This document shows positions 31,999-40,044 of a DNA stretch of 64,000 nt, one piece after another. A program made the position numbers and the translations under genes. Source of the stretch: an uncultured Sphingomonadaceae bacterium (GTDB taxonomy: Bacteria; Pseudomonadota; Alphaproteobacteria; Sphingomonadales; Sphingomonadaceae); contig CANMNF010000001.1 in assembly GCA_947499255.1 (NCBI GenBank), forward strand, positions 1,116,001 through 1,180,000, given 5' to 3'. Each line of letters starts with the position of its first letter. The stretch's first letter is position 1. The notes beneath the pieces were generated by a model, which was not told where the DNA came from, made no database searches, and was given only the letters and a program-made list of their open reading frames with translations.

Positions 31999-32433
31999 GT
32001 GAGCCAGCGAATTGATCTTGAAGCTTTGTGCGCCGAACGCGGCCTCAGAATTACTGAGCAGCGCCGTGTGATCGCGCGTGTTTTGTCCAACAGTGATGAT
32101 CACCCCGATGTGGAGCTGTTGCACGAACGCGCTTCTGCCATCGATCCCAAGATCTCTATCGCGACGGTCTATCGCACGGTGCGTCTGTTTGAAGAGGCAG
32201 GTATCCTTGATCGCCACGATTTCGGCGATGGCCGCGCCCGCTATGAAGCCGCGCCCGAAGCGCATCATGATCATCTGATCGATGTGGAAACGGGCAAAGT
32301 CGTCGAATTTGTCGATCCTGAATTGGAAGCGCTGCAACGTGTGATTGCGGAAAAGCTTGGCTATCGCCTCGTGGATCACCGGATGGAGCTTTACGGCGTG
32401 CGGCTTGACCGCGAAGAGCCCAAGGGATCGTAA
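31999..32433 (+). CDS. fur: Fur-family metal-responsive regulator
   Basis: This 144-residue protein with a GTG start has the Fur winged helix (LRITEQRRVIARVLS, ISIATVYRTVRLFEEAGIL) and metal-site segment EAHHDHLIDVETGKVVEF. It lacks the CXXC zinc motifs of gammaproteobacterial Fur, as expected for alphaproteobacterial Fur/Mur. It may therefore sense manganese or iron; the symbol is family-level. It has no HxHH heme pattern of Irr. It sits 20 bp before plsC. Confidence 0.9.
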   Translation: MSQRIDLEALCAERGLRITEQRRVIARVLSNSDDHPDVELLHERASAIDPKISIATVYRTVRLFEEAGILDRHDFGDGRARYEAAPEAHHDHLIDVETGKVVEFVDPELEALQRVIAEKLGYRLVDHRMELYGVRLDREEPKGS

Positions 32434-32453
32434 GCGCCAGCGGGGAGACGGGC

Positions 32454-33305
32454 ATGATGACGCCCAAGCGCGCAGCAATTGCCGCTGGTGAGAAGCAGCC
32501 CATTACACTGCTTGGCTGGGTGCGGATCGTGTTGCGCGTATTGGCGCTGCTGCTTTTGTTGTTGAGCTTTGTGCCGCTGCATTACCTCTATCGCATTTTC
32601 GCCTATGGCTCGCCCTTCCCCAAATATTTTCTGAAATTCGCCACCCGCATTTGCGGTGCGCGCGCGCACCGGCATGGCACAGCATTAAAGCGTGATGTGG
32701 TGTTTCTTTCAAATCATGTAAGCTGGCTCGATATCCTGGCGCTGGCAGGCGCGAGCGGAACGGCTTTTGTCTCCAAGGCAGAGCTGAAGAAGGTCCCCAT
32801 TGTCAGCTGGCTCGCGGGTCTTAATCGCACCGTCTATATCCAGCGTGAAGCGCGCCGCGATGTGGCCGATCAGATCAATGCTGTGCGAGAGGCGATGAAA
32901 GACAATTGGTCCGTCACCATCTTTCCCGAAGGCACCACGACCGATGGCCAATCGCTGCTTCCTTTCAAGACGCCGCTATTGAAAATGTTGGAGCCGCCCC
33001 CGCCCGGCGTGATGGTTCAGCCTGTGGTGATGGATTATGGTGCGGTGGCCGAAGACATCGGCTGGATCGGTGATGAAACGGGGCTGCACAATGCGCTGCG
33101 TGTATTATCACGGCCGGGCACCTTTGTGGTGAAACTGTTCTTCCTTGAGCCCTTCGACCCGGACGAATGCGCAGGGCGCAAAGCCATCGGCGCAAAGGCA
33201 CGCGCGGAAATCGAGGCGAAGCTGCTGGAACAATTGGGCAAACCGCTGCGCGATTACCGGCTGGACGCGCCGCCGGTACGGTATGAGGGAACGGTTGGCG
33301 ATTGA
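32454..33305 (+). CDS. 1-acyl-glycerol-3-phosphate acyltransferase-like (PlsC family)
   Basis: This 283-residue protein has an N-terminal membrane helix (about 22-45), the catalytic NHVSWLD motif (HX4D, about 88-93) and the second motif FPEGTTTDG. The family transfers acyl groups to lysophosphatidate or, for OlsA-type members, to lyso-ornithine lipid; the sequence does not distinguish these. It ends the nfu-to-plsC series. In related genomes miaB would be expected next; here about 2.6 kb of other sequence intervenes. Confidence 0.88.
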   Translation: MMTPKRAAIAAGEKQPITLLGWVRIVLRVLALLLLLLSFVPLHYLYRIFAYGSPFPKYFLKFATRICGARAHRHGTALKRDVVFLSNHVSWLDILALAGASGTAFVSKAELKKVPIVSWLAGLNRTVYIQREARRDVADQINAVREAMKDNWSVTIFPEGTTTDGQSLLPFKTPLLKMLEPPPPGVMVQPVVMDYGAVAEDIGWIGDETGLHNALRVLSRPGTFVVKLFFLEPFDPDECAGRKAIGAKARAEIEAKLLEQLGKPLRDYRLDAPPVRYEGTVGD

Positions 33306-33665
33306 GGAAAAATTGACCGTTCTTGGCTCGCATGTGGCAATTGATTTGCACTTGCTCGATTTGGCATGACGCGTTTTTTTGCCTCACATGTCCAACCGCC
33401 ATCATCACGCAATGGCTGATCCTCCGGGCGGCGAAATCTGGCGTGGCTTCCCGGCTGTACACCCATGCGCCAATGCTCACCAAACGTTGTCGAGACCAAA
33501 CGCTGCAACATTGGCAAAGACTATCGTACAGATCACCAAGCAGCCTTTTGATATCCTTGTTTGCAAATGGAAAATCGTGCTTGATCGGGGCCGTTGGAAA
33601 GGGCAGGAACACGAGCAACAAAAAAGGTAAACCTATTGGGAGTAGTTGGATTGGACCTTCGTATC
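33306..33665. other. Non-coding gap before the PL14-like pair
   Basis: No reliable gene is seen in this 360-bp gap; ORFs here are short and unlike known proteins. The only notable motif is a run of seven T after ACGCG near 33372, without a clear stem. It presumably holds the promoter of the first PL14-like gene and marks the left edge of the insertion between plsC and miaB. Confidence 0.4.
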
Positions 33666-34658
33666 ATGCCGTCTGAAGATATCGCGGCGAAGACTTCGGA
33701 AAAAACGTCGCAGGCTGCGCAAAACAGCTTGCAGCCACGCAAATACGCAATGCACCTATTGTCGGCCGCGGCTTGCCTTAGCCTGGCGGCATGTGGCGGA
33801 GATGATCAGCAAACTTCAAGCGGCCCCATCGCAGGCGGTCCCGGTGGCGGCGCAACGCCCACGCCCACGCCCACGATGACAGCGACGCCGACGCCAACGC
33901 CCACACCAAGTGCGACCCCGACTACACCGGCAAACCAGCTGTTTGCTCTAAGCTTCGATGCTGCCACGCGCTCGCCGCTCGAAACCCGCCTGCTCGATAG
34001 AAATTTTGGAGTGATGGTGCCCAATAGCGGTCCCGATGGCTCCACAGCATTGCGGGTTACGTACACCGGTAATGATGTGGGCAGCCCAAGGCTCACCGGT
34101 CGTGCGGATTTGAGCAAAAAAGTGTGCGCGGCAATGCTTCAATTTGACGTGAAGTTCAATCAGGACTGGATTTGGGTGCGGACCGGAAAATTGCACGGTG
34201 TCGGGCCTGCTGATCCGGTAACCGGAGGCAGGCCAAGAACGCCTACTGGCTGGAGTTCACGGACCACTTTTGACGAAAATGGCACGATTGCCACCTATCT
34301 CTACGACCAGGATCCCGTACGTACCTTTGGGGTCACCACCAGAAGCCAAAATCCGGTGTTTACGCGCGGCCAGTGGCATCAGGTCCAGCTTTATACGACA
34401 TTGAACGGGATCGGTGCGGCTGATGGGTCTGCCCGGGTAACCGTTGACGGGACCGAAGTGGTCAATGCGACTGGGGTCATGTTCCGTGCAGCAGGTGGCG
34501 AGGATTCATTGATCCAGCAATTCATGTTCTCGACATTCTTTGGCGGAAACAATCCTTCATTCGCGCCCATGGATGCCAATGGGTTTGCTACGGTAACAGC
34601 CGATTTCGACAATTTTGAAGTTTACGAGATCGCGACGCAAAGCAGTTGCCAGCCCTAA
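33666..34658 (+). CDS. Lipoprotein with polysaccharide-lyase-14-like domain (copy 1)
   Basis: About 330 residues. A lipobox (CLSLAACGGD) is preceded by an unusually long polar N-region if the ATG at 33666 is used; 33750 (MHLLSAAACLSL) gives a normal signal. After a Thr-Pro repeat linker (TPTPTPTMTATPTPTP), the domain from about 115 shows KLHGVGPADPVTGG, GWSSRTTFDENGTIATYLYDQ, FTRGQWHQVQLY and QFMFSTFFGG. This is the pattern of PL14-like alginate/glucuronan lyases, normally KLPG...GWS. Activity is unproven. A tandem paralog follows. Confidence 0.7.
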   Translation: MPSEDIAAKTSEKTSQAAQNSLQPRKYAMHLLSAAACLSLAACGGDDQQTSSGPIAGGPGGGATPTPTPTMTATPTPTPTPSATPTTPANQLFALSFDAATRSPLETRLLDRNFGVMVPNSGPDGSTALRVTYTGNDVGSPRLTGRADLSKKVCAAMLQFDVKFNQDWIWVRTGKLHGVGPADPVTGGRPRTPTGWSSRTTFDENGTIATYLYDQDPVRTFGVTTRSQNPVFTRGQWHQVQLYTTLNGIGAADGSARVTVDGTEVVNATGVMFRAAGGEDSLIQQFMFSTFFGGNNPSFAPMDANGFATVTADFDNFEVYEIATQSSCQP

Positions 34659-34663
34659 GCACA

Positions 34664-34698
34664 TGTAAGTGCGCGCAAATGGTCTGCGCGCACTTACA
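34664..34698 (+). terminator. 14-bp perfect hairpin between the PL14-like genes
   Basis: TGTAAGTGCGCGCA (34664-34677) and TGCGCGCACTTACA (34685-34698) form a 14-bp perfect inverted repeat around AATGGTC. It starts just after the first PL14-like stop. No T-run follows, so it may be a transcript-stabilising hairpin, a Rho-dependent end or a protein-binding dyad rather than a simple terminator. Confidence 0.55.
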
Positions 34699-34820
34699 CA
34701 ATCGAACCTTGGGGCGACCACGCAAATTCGTGATGGCGCAGCGGTATCGGTTGTTGCTAGCCAGCATCTGTTCGGGCATTATTTGCGTTAGAGCATTTCA
34801 GAACAGGTGATCGCGGCGCG

Positions 34821-35867
34821 ATGAATAGCAGTAATAAGCGATCAACAATGGTGCGTTCGGCGGAGTCGCAAACGATATCACCGGCCCGGCAATGTCATGG
34901 CAATTTCGCTGCGGTGCAGACAGAAAGCCAGCGAACCGGTCCGATACATGCATTCAGGACGCGGTTTTTTCGCAGCCGCGCGCCCCTGTTGAGTGTTGTT
35001 GCCGCTGCGGGTCTTGTCGCTTGCGCAGGCAACGGCGGCACAAGCTCCAGCTTTGACCTTGCTGCTGGACAACAATCCGGCGCATCGCAATCGCCAACCC
35101 TGTCCGCACACTCCCGTGTTCCGCAACCCGGCGACACGAATTTGTTGTTCGGCGCAGATTTTGATGGGGCTGAACGCACCACTTTTGAAAGGAACCTGCT
35201 GCGCACCGGTTACGTTGCATTCGCGCCCAATGCAGGACCAGATGGCTCAACAGCGCTGCGTGTTACATATCCGGGCCGGGACAATGGCAGCGAACGCGTG
35301 ACTGCGCGCGCGCCTTTGCGCAAGAAAGTATGCGCAGCGATGTTGCAGTTCGATGTGCGCTTTGATCAGGACTGGATCTGGGCAAAATCTGGCAAGCTGC
35401 ACGGCGTTGGGCCGGCCAAACCCGTCACCGGAGGCCGGACCAGAATAGCTGAGGGGTGGAGTTCGCGCACCACATTTTATGATGAAGGCAAGATCGCTAC
35501 GTATCTGTACGATCAAAACCCGAACAAGAAATGGGGTGCCACAACTCCAAGCCCGAACCGCGTGTTCACGCGCGGCCAATGGCACCGTGTCCGGCTTTTC
35601 ACGACATTGAACGGTGTTAACGCCGCTGATGGTTCTGCTGTGATCACGGTTGATGATGTCGAAGCGGTCAATGTAACCGGAGTTGTGTTTCGCACGGCGG
35701 ATGGTGAACGCTCGCTTATACAACAGTTCCTGTTTTCAACCTTTTTTGGCGGAAACAATGTGTCCTTTGCGCCCAAAGATGCAGACGGAAACTTGGCCAC
35801 GGTCACGGCGGATTTCGACAACTTCGCAGTTTATGAAATGCCTTCGCAAAGCACCTGCCAAATATAG
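34821..35867 (+). CDS. Lipoprotein with polysaccharide-lyase-14-like domain (copy 2)
   Basis: This 348-residue tandem paralog of the previous gene shares KVCAAMLQFDV.F.QDWIW, KLHGVGPA.PVTGGR, GWSSRTTF, ATYLYDQ, FTRGQWH and FSTFFGGNN. The lipobox AGLVACAGNG is again preceded by about 50 polar/basic residues, and here there is no in-frame ATG closer to it, so the long N-region seems real. The linker differs (no Thr-Pro repeats). AGGTGATC about 10 bases before the ATG may act as the ribosome binding site. Probably surface or periplasmic polysaccharide binding or cleavage. Confidence 0.7.
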   Translation: MNSSNKRSTMVRSAESQTISPARQCHGNFAAVQTESQRTGPIHAFRTRFFRSRAPLLSVVAAAGLVACAGNGGTSSSFDLAAGQQSGASQSPTLSAHSRVPQPGDTNLLFGADFDGAERTTFERNLLRTGYVAFAPNAGPDGSTALRVTYPGRDNGSERVTARAPLRKKVCAAMLQFDVRFDQDWIWAKSGKLHGVGPAKPVTGGRTRIAEGWSSRTTFYDEGKIATYLYDQNPNKKWGATTPSPNRVFTRGQWHRVRLFTTLNGVNAADGSAVITVDDVEAVNVTGVVFRTADGERSLIQQFLFSTFFGGNNVSFAPKDADGNLATVTADFDNFAVYEMPSQSTCQI

Positions 35868-35940
35868 CGTGATCGGCCCTGTGTGAACAATTGCTACCCC
35901 CTTCACCCCCGCGCGCATTTGGGCTAAGCGCGCTCGACTT

Positions 35941-37296
35941 ATGAAACAGACCACCCCGCCCCCCGGCTCTCCGCGCACTTACCGCGTCAAAAGCTTTGGC
36001 TGCCAGATGAACGTCTATGATGGCGAGCGTATGGCTGAGCTGCTTGAAGCTGATGGCATTGCGCCTGCGCCAGAAGGCGAGGATGCTGATCTGGTGGTGC
36101 TCAACACCTGCCACATTCGCGAGAAAGCGACCGAGAAGGTTTATTCCGATATTGGCCGGATTGAAAAGGCCGGTCGCAAGGCGGGCAAAAAGCCGATGAT
36201 CGCGGTTGCAGGCTGCGTGGCGCAGGCCGAGGGCGAAGAGATTATGAAGCGCTCACCCGGCGTTGGCATGGTGGTTGGCCCGCAGGCTTATCACCGGCTG
36301 GGCGATATGGTGGGCAAAGCGGCCAAAGGCGAACGCTCCACCGATACAGACATGCCCGAGGATGCGAAATTTGCAGCGCTTCCGGCACGGCGCAAAGTCG
36401 CCCCTTCAGCTTTTCTCACTGTGCAGGAAGGGTGCGACAAGTTCTGCACCTATTGCGTGGTTCCTTATACGCGCGGGGCTGAAATATCGCGGCCTTACAG
36501 TGAATTGCTGATTGAAGCGGAGAAACTGGTTGAAGCTGGCGCGCGGGAAATCACGCTGCTTGGTCAAAACGTCAATGCGTGGTCCGGTGAGGACGACAAG
36601 GGGCGCAGCGTCGGCCTTGATGGCTTGATAAGACAGCTGGATAAACTCCCGGATTTGCAGCGTATTCGCTACACCACCAGCCATCCCAACGACATGACGC
36701 CCGGCCTGATCGCTGCCCATGGCGAAGTGGGCAAGCTGATGCCGTATCTGCATCTGCCAGTGCAGAGCGGATCGGACCGCGTGCTCAAGGCCATGAACCG
36801 CAGCCACACGGCGGAAAGCTATCTCAAACTGCTCGACAAGTTTCGCGAAGTGCGTCCCGATATTGCGCTGTCGGGAGATTTCATTGTCGGTTTTCCCGGT
36901 GAAACCGAAGCTGAATTTGAAGAGACTTTGGCGCTGATCGATGCGGTGCGATATTCCTCTGCTTTCAGCTTCAAATACTCACCCCGCCCCGGCACACCCG
37001 CCGCGACGATGGAAGGCCAGATCGCAGCCGAAGTGATGGATGACCGCCTGCAACGACTGCAAGCTTCATTAGGCCGCGATCAACATGCATTTAACACGGC
37101 CAAAGTTGGCACGGTTTGTGATGTCCTGATCGAACGCAAAGGCCGCCGCCCCGGCCAATGGTTGGGCAAATCCCCATGGCTGCAATCGGTATTCTTCGAA
37201 GAGGAACTGGCCATCGGCGATATGGTCCGCGCCGAACTTGTCTCTGCCGGGCCGAGTTCTTTGGCGGGGCGGTTAGTGGAGCGCGCACCAGCCTAA
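35941..37296 (+). CDS. miaB: tRNA-2-methylthio-N6-isopentenyladenosine synthase (MiaB)
   Basis: This 451-residue radical-SAM methylthiotransferase has an N-terminal UPF0004 domain with its three cluster cysteines (FGCQMN, NTCHIRE, VAGCVAQ), the radical SAM motif CDKFCTYC, and a C-terminal TRAM domain (GTVCDVLIERKG...). It methylthiolates i6A37 in tRNA. phoH-ybeY-corC follow after a short insertion, the conserved proteobacterial order. Confidence 0.95.
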   Translation: MKQTTPPPGSPRTYRVKSFGCQMNVYDGERMAELLEADGIAPAPEGEDADLVVLNTCHIREKATEKVYSDIGRIEKAGRKAGKKPMIAVAGCVAQAEGEEIMKRSPGVGMVVGPQAYHRLGDMVGKAAKGERSTDTDMPEDAKFAALPARRKVAPSAFLTVQEGCDKFCTYCVVPYTRGAEISRPYSELLIEAEKLVEAGAREITLLGQNVNAWSGEDDKGRSVGLDGLIRQLDKLPDLQRIRYTTSHPNDMTPGLIAAHGEVGKLMPYLHLPVQSGSDRVLKAMNRSHTAESYLKLLDKFREVRPDIALSGDFIVGFPGETEAEFEETLALIDAVRYSSAFSFKYSPRPGTPAATMEGQIAAEVMDDRLQRLQASLGRDQHAFNTAKVGTVCDVLIERKGRRPGQWLGKSPWLQSVFFEEELAIGDMVRAELVSAGPSSLAGRLVERAPA

Positions 37297-37314
37297 GGCA
37301 GCAGGGGAGGACCA

Positions 37315-37428
37315 ATGTCCGGAAAACTCTCGAAAGTCTTGTGGCCGGACCGACGCGCTGCGTATTCCGCAAGAATTCAGAGCAGTGGCCTGCTATTCAT
37401 CGCGTTCATGACGGCTGCTGCGCTATAA
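37315..37428 (+). CDS. Possible 37-codon small ORF after miaB
   Basis: ATG at 37315 is preceded by AGGGGAGG about 7 bases upstream and encodes 37 residues, basic first (MSGKLSKVLWPDRRAAYSAR) then hydrophobic (GLLFIAFMTAAAL). It could be a small single-span membrane protein or the remnant of a longer gene. It is too short for the ORF track. From 37429 to 37616 I see nothing else. Confidence 0.3.
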   Translation: MSGKLSKVLWPDRRAAYSARIQSSGLLFIAFMTAAAL

Positions 37429-37616
37429 GCAAGGCCCCAATATCTTTGCCTTGCTCTAGGCATTGCGGCGGACAAGCTCGCGTGGCAACTTGAAATGACG
37501 GAACAAAAGCGCTGACTTGGTGCCAAATTTGAGATAAGGGTCGAAAACTTAATTGCATAGTATCGCTGCTGCAGCGCTTTGTCAGCAAAGCCCTTACAAG
37601 AGGCTTGGCTAACAAC

Positions 37617-37991
37617 CTAATCCATCGCAATGGTTTGATTACCAGCGCTCCTTAAATAGAAGACCCCGAAAACTAGCAATGAACAGGAATTAAAAATAGT
37701 AAGAATATTTATACTTCCAAAATCATAATAATTTAAATTATTAAATAATAATGGCGTCAAATAGATTAGCGACAGAAAAGACGCGAAAATATAACACCAA
37801 GCTTCAGATCGATAACGCTTGGCAACCGCCAATACTAATGCTGCACACAATGCTATCATGATAGACCATATTAGCACTCCATCCTCGGGGAGGAGGAATG
37901 GAACCTCAAGAGCAGCCAAGGCACTCATCAGCGTTAGACAAATGAGCATAAGCGCTAGAGTTCGACACAAGAGCTTCACAGCGCCCTCCAA
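37617..37991 (-). CDS. Small AT-rich membrane protein, function unknown
   Basis: This 124-residue protein has four predicted membrane helices (LALMLICLTLMSALAAL, IWSIMIALCAALVLAVA, WCYIFASFLSLIYLTPLLF, INILTIFNSCSLLVFGVFYL). The DNA is much richer in A and T than its surroundings (runs such as ATTTAAATTATTAAATAATAAT), and the strand is opposite to miaB and phoH. Both facts suggest acquisition into the miaB-phoH interval. I recognise no family. Confidence 0.6.
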   Translation of the reverse strand: MEGAVKLLCRTLALMLICLTLMSALAALEVPFLLPEDGVLIWSIMIALCAALVLAVAKRYRSEAWCYIFASFLSLIYLTPLLFNNLNYYDFGSINILTIFNSCSLLVFGVFYLRSAGNQTIAMD

Positions 37992-38014
37992 TATTATCTT
38001 AAAAGCAAAGCCTT

Positions 38015-38035
38015 GGCCCGCATCGCGTGCGGGCC
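38015..38035. terminator. 8-bp GC-rich hairpin between the membrane gene and phoH
   Basis: GGCCCGCA (38015-38022) and TGCGGGCC (38028-38035) pair around TCGCG. A-rich sequence lies on its left, which reads as a T-rich tail on the minus strand (CTTTGCTTTT), so it might terminate leftward transcription. It falls between the two genes' starts, so its purpose is unclear. Confidence 0.35.
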
Positions 38036-38175
38036 GACGCGTGTTTGTGCGTAGGTGCGGCCCTTAACGATACATGACATCCACATGACTTTCCACCACT
38101 CTCGCCCCTCCTCCAGCTTGCCAGCCGCCGCAACGCGCTTATCTTAAAGCCACAACCCGAATCCGAAAGGAACGA

Positions 38176-39228
38176 ATGGCTCGTAAAGCGCACCCCGTCG
38201 CCGCCAATGGCAGCGACACCGCCCTGTCCCCCGATACCAGGCCAGAAGATCGCCGCGACGCATCGCGCCGCGCCCGGATCGAGGTTGCCTTCGATGAGCA
38301 GGCGACGCTGGGCATATTGTTCGGGGAGTTTGATGCCAATCTTGTGCAGATCGAAAACCGGCTTGGCGTCTATATCGGCGCGCGCGGCAATAAGGTTGTC
38401 ATAGAAGGCACCGCCGACAGCGTAGGCCGGGCGCGCGATGTGCTGTTAAAAATGCACGAAAAATTGCTGACCGGTGAGGAAGTGGATGCCGGCGCCATCG
38501 ATGCGCTGATTTCCATGGCGGATGAGCCGACGCTGGATGGCATTATCACCGGCAAGGCCAAAGCGCCCTCCATCATGATCCGCACGCGCAAGAAAACCAT
38601 CGTTCCGCGCAGCGCCATGCAGGGCGAATATATGCACCAATTGGCCAGCCGCGATGTGATCTTTGCGCTGGGGCCAGCAGGCACGGGCAAAACCTATGTT
38701 GCCGTGGCACAGGCGATTAGCCAGTTGATCACAGGCAGCGTGCAGCGCCTGATCCTCTCTCGCCCGGCGGTGGAGGCGGGGGAGAAGCTGGGGTTTCTGC
38801 CCGGAGATATGAAAGAGAAAGTCGATCCATATCTGCGCCCGCTATATGATGCGCTGTATGATTGCATGCCGCCTGAACAGGTGGACCGGCGCATAGCCAG
38901 CGGCGAGATAGAAATTGCGCCGATTGCGTTTATGCGCGGGCGCACGCTTGCCGATGCCTTTGTGATTTTGGATGAGGCGCAGAACACCACAAAGGAACAG
39001 ATGAAGATGTTCCTCACCCGTTTTGGCCAAAACTCGCGCATGGTGATCTGTGGCGATCCCAAGCAAGTCGATATCCCGGGCGGCGACCGGATGAGCGGGC
39101 TGGCCGATGCGGTGGAGCGGCTGGAAGATGTCGAAGGCATCGGCGTCACACGCTTCGGCGTTGGCGATGTGGTACGCCATCCGATTGTTGGGCGCATTGT
39201 CGAAGCTTATGAGGGGGATGGGTCGTAG
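38176..39228 (+). CDS. PhoH-family ATPase
   Basis: This 350-residue protein has a KH-like N-terminal region (about 35-95), Walker A GPAGTGKTY (about 166-174), and Walker B AFVILDEAQNTTKEQMKMFLTR with sensor GDPKQVDIP. PhoH/YbeZ proteins are RNA-linked ATPases that partner the YbeY endoribonuclease, encoded next. AAAGGA lies 6 bases before the ATG. Confidence 0.93.
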   Translation: MARKAHPVAANGSDTALSPDTRPEDRRDASRRARIEVAFDEQATLGILFGEFDANLVQIENRLGVYIGARGNKVVIEGTADSVGRARDVLLKMHEKLLTGEEVDAGAIDALISMADEPTLDGIITGKAKAPSIMIRTRKKTIVPRSAMQGEYMHQLASRDVIFALGPAGTGKTYVAVAQAISQLITGSVQRLILSRPAVEAGEKLGFLPGDMKEKVDPYLRPLYDALYDCMPPEQVDRRIASGEIEIAPIAFMRGRTLADAFVILDEAQNTTKEQMKMFLTRFGQNSRMVICGDPKQVDIPGGDRMSGLADAVERLEDVEGIGVTRFGVGDVVRHPIVGRIVEAYEGDGS

Positions 39229-39537
39229 AGAGAAACGCGCTGTGTCTTGGACGGTTGAACGGTTATTGCTGGCCTGTCAGCCAAGGTCAGAAGGTTGATA
39301 AGCTCAGGCGCGCGGTGTGCGAAATTATAGGCGAGCTTGCCTCGTGCACGCCTTTCCTACGCGCATAAGGCCCGCTAAACCCCCAGCTAATGTACGCAGC
39401 CTATTCGCCATCGATCCTTGCGCCTGTTTTGGCCACCAGTGCGAAGGCTGCGTTTTTAGTTCTAAGGTTTTTGGTTCTAGGACTGTGTCCAACGTGTCCA
39501 TTTTGTAGGGGTTTTGCATGATGGACCGTGCCCGGCA
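39229..39537. other. Gap between phoH and ybeY
   Basis: This 309-bp gap holds no supported gene. Near its right end is a T-rich segment with imperfect direct repeats (AGTTCTAAGG, then GGTTCTAGGA) and two GTGTCCA heptamers 9 bp apart (39485 and 39494). They may be promoter-associated for ybeY. A minus-strand ORF through here has no recognisable domain. Confidence 0.4.
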
Positions 39538-40029
39538 ATGACCTTCGAAATTGACATCGAAGCCTGGCCGAATGGCGATTGGGATGCGTTGGCGCAAGCC
39601 GCCTTGGCGGCTGTCTCTCAGGTTGAGCCTGCGCTGGCCAATCAGCGCCTAGAGAACTCGCTGCTGTTCACCTCGGATGCGCAGGTCCACGCGCTGAACA
39701 AGCAATGGCGCGATAAGGACAAGCCCACCAATGTGCTCTCCTTTCCGATGATCGCGCGTGAAGACTTGCTTACGATGGACAGCGATGGCCCGCCTGCGAT
39801 GCTGGGTGATCTGGCGATAGCGTATGAGACTTGTGCGCGTGAGGCGACAGAAAAGGGCGTTTCCTTGGAAGATCACACGGCCCACCTCATCATTCACGGC
39901 CTGCTGCATCTGGCCGGACACGATCATGAAACATCGCCAAATGATGCAGATGTTATGGAAGCACTGGAAATTACGGCTCTTGCGTCTATGGGCATTGCCA
40001 ACCCATATAGTGATAACGACTCACGCTAG
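39538..40029 (+). CDS. ybeY: Endoribonuclease YbeY
   Basis: This 163-residue protein starts at MTFEIDIEAW; the tracked TTG start adds eight non-conserved residues. The zinc site HGLLHLAGHDH (about 120-130, HX3HX5H) and NKQWRDKDKPTNVLSFP are diagnostic. YbeY is a single-strand endoribonuclease for 16S rRNA 3'-end maturation and ribosome quality control. It is followed 15 bp later by corC. Confidence 0.95.
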   Translation: MTFEIDIEAWPNGDWDALAQAALAAVSQVEPALANQRLENSLLFTSDAQVHALNKQWRDKDKPTNVLSFPMIAREDLLTMDSDGPPAMLGDLAIAYETCAREATEKGVSLEDHTAHLIIHGLLHLAGHDHETSPNDADVMEALEITALASMGIANPYSDNDSR

Positions 40030-40044
40030 GAGAATAAGCGGGCC

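Noticed and set aside
39325-39597. 90-residue minus-strand ORF between phoH and ybeY
   Set aside because: No domain is recognised and it overlaps the ybeY start; it probably arises from a repeat-rich non-coding gap.
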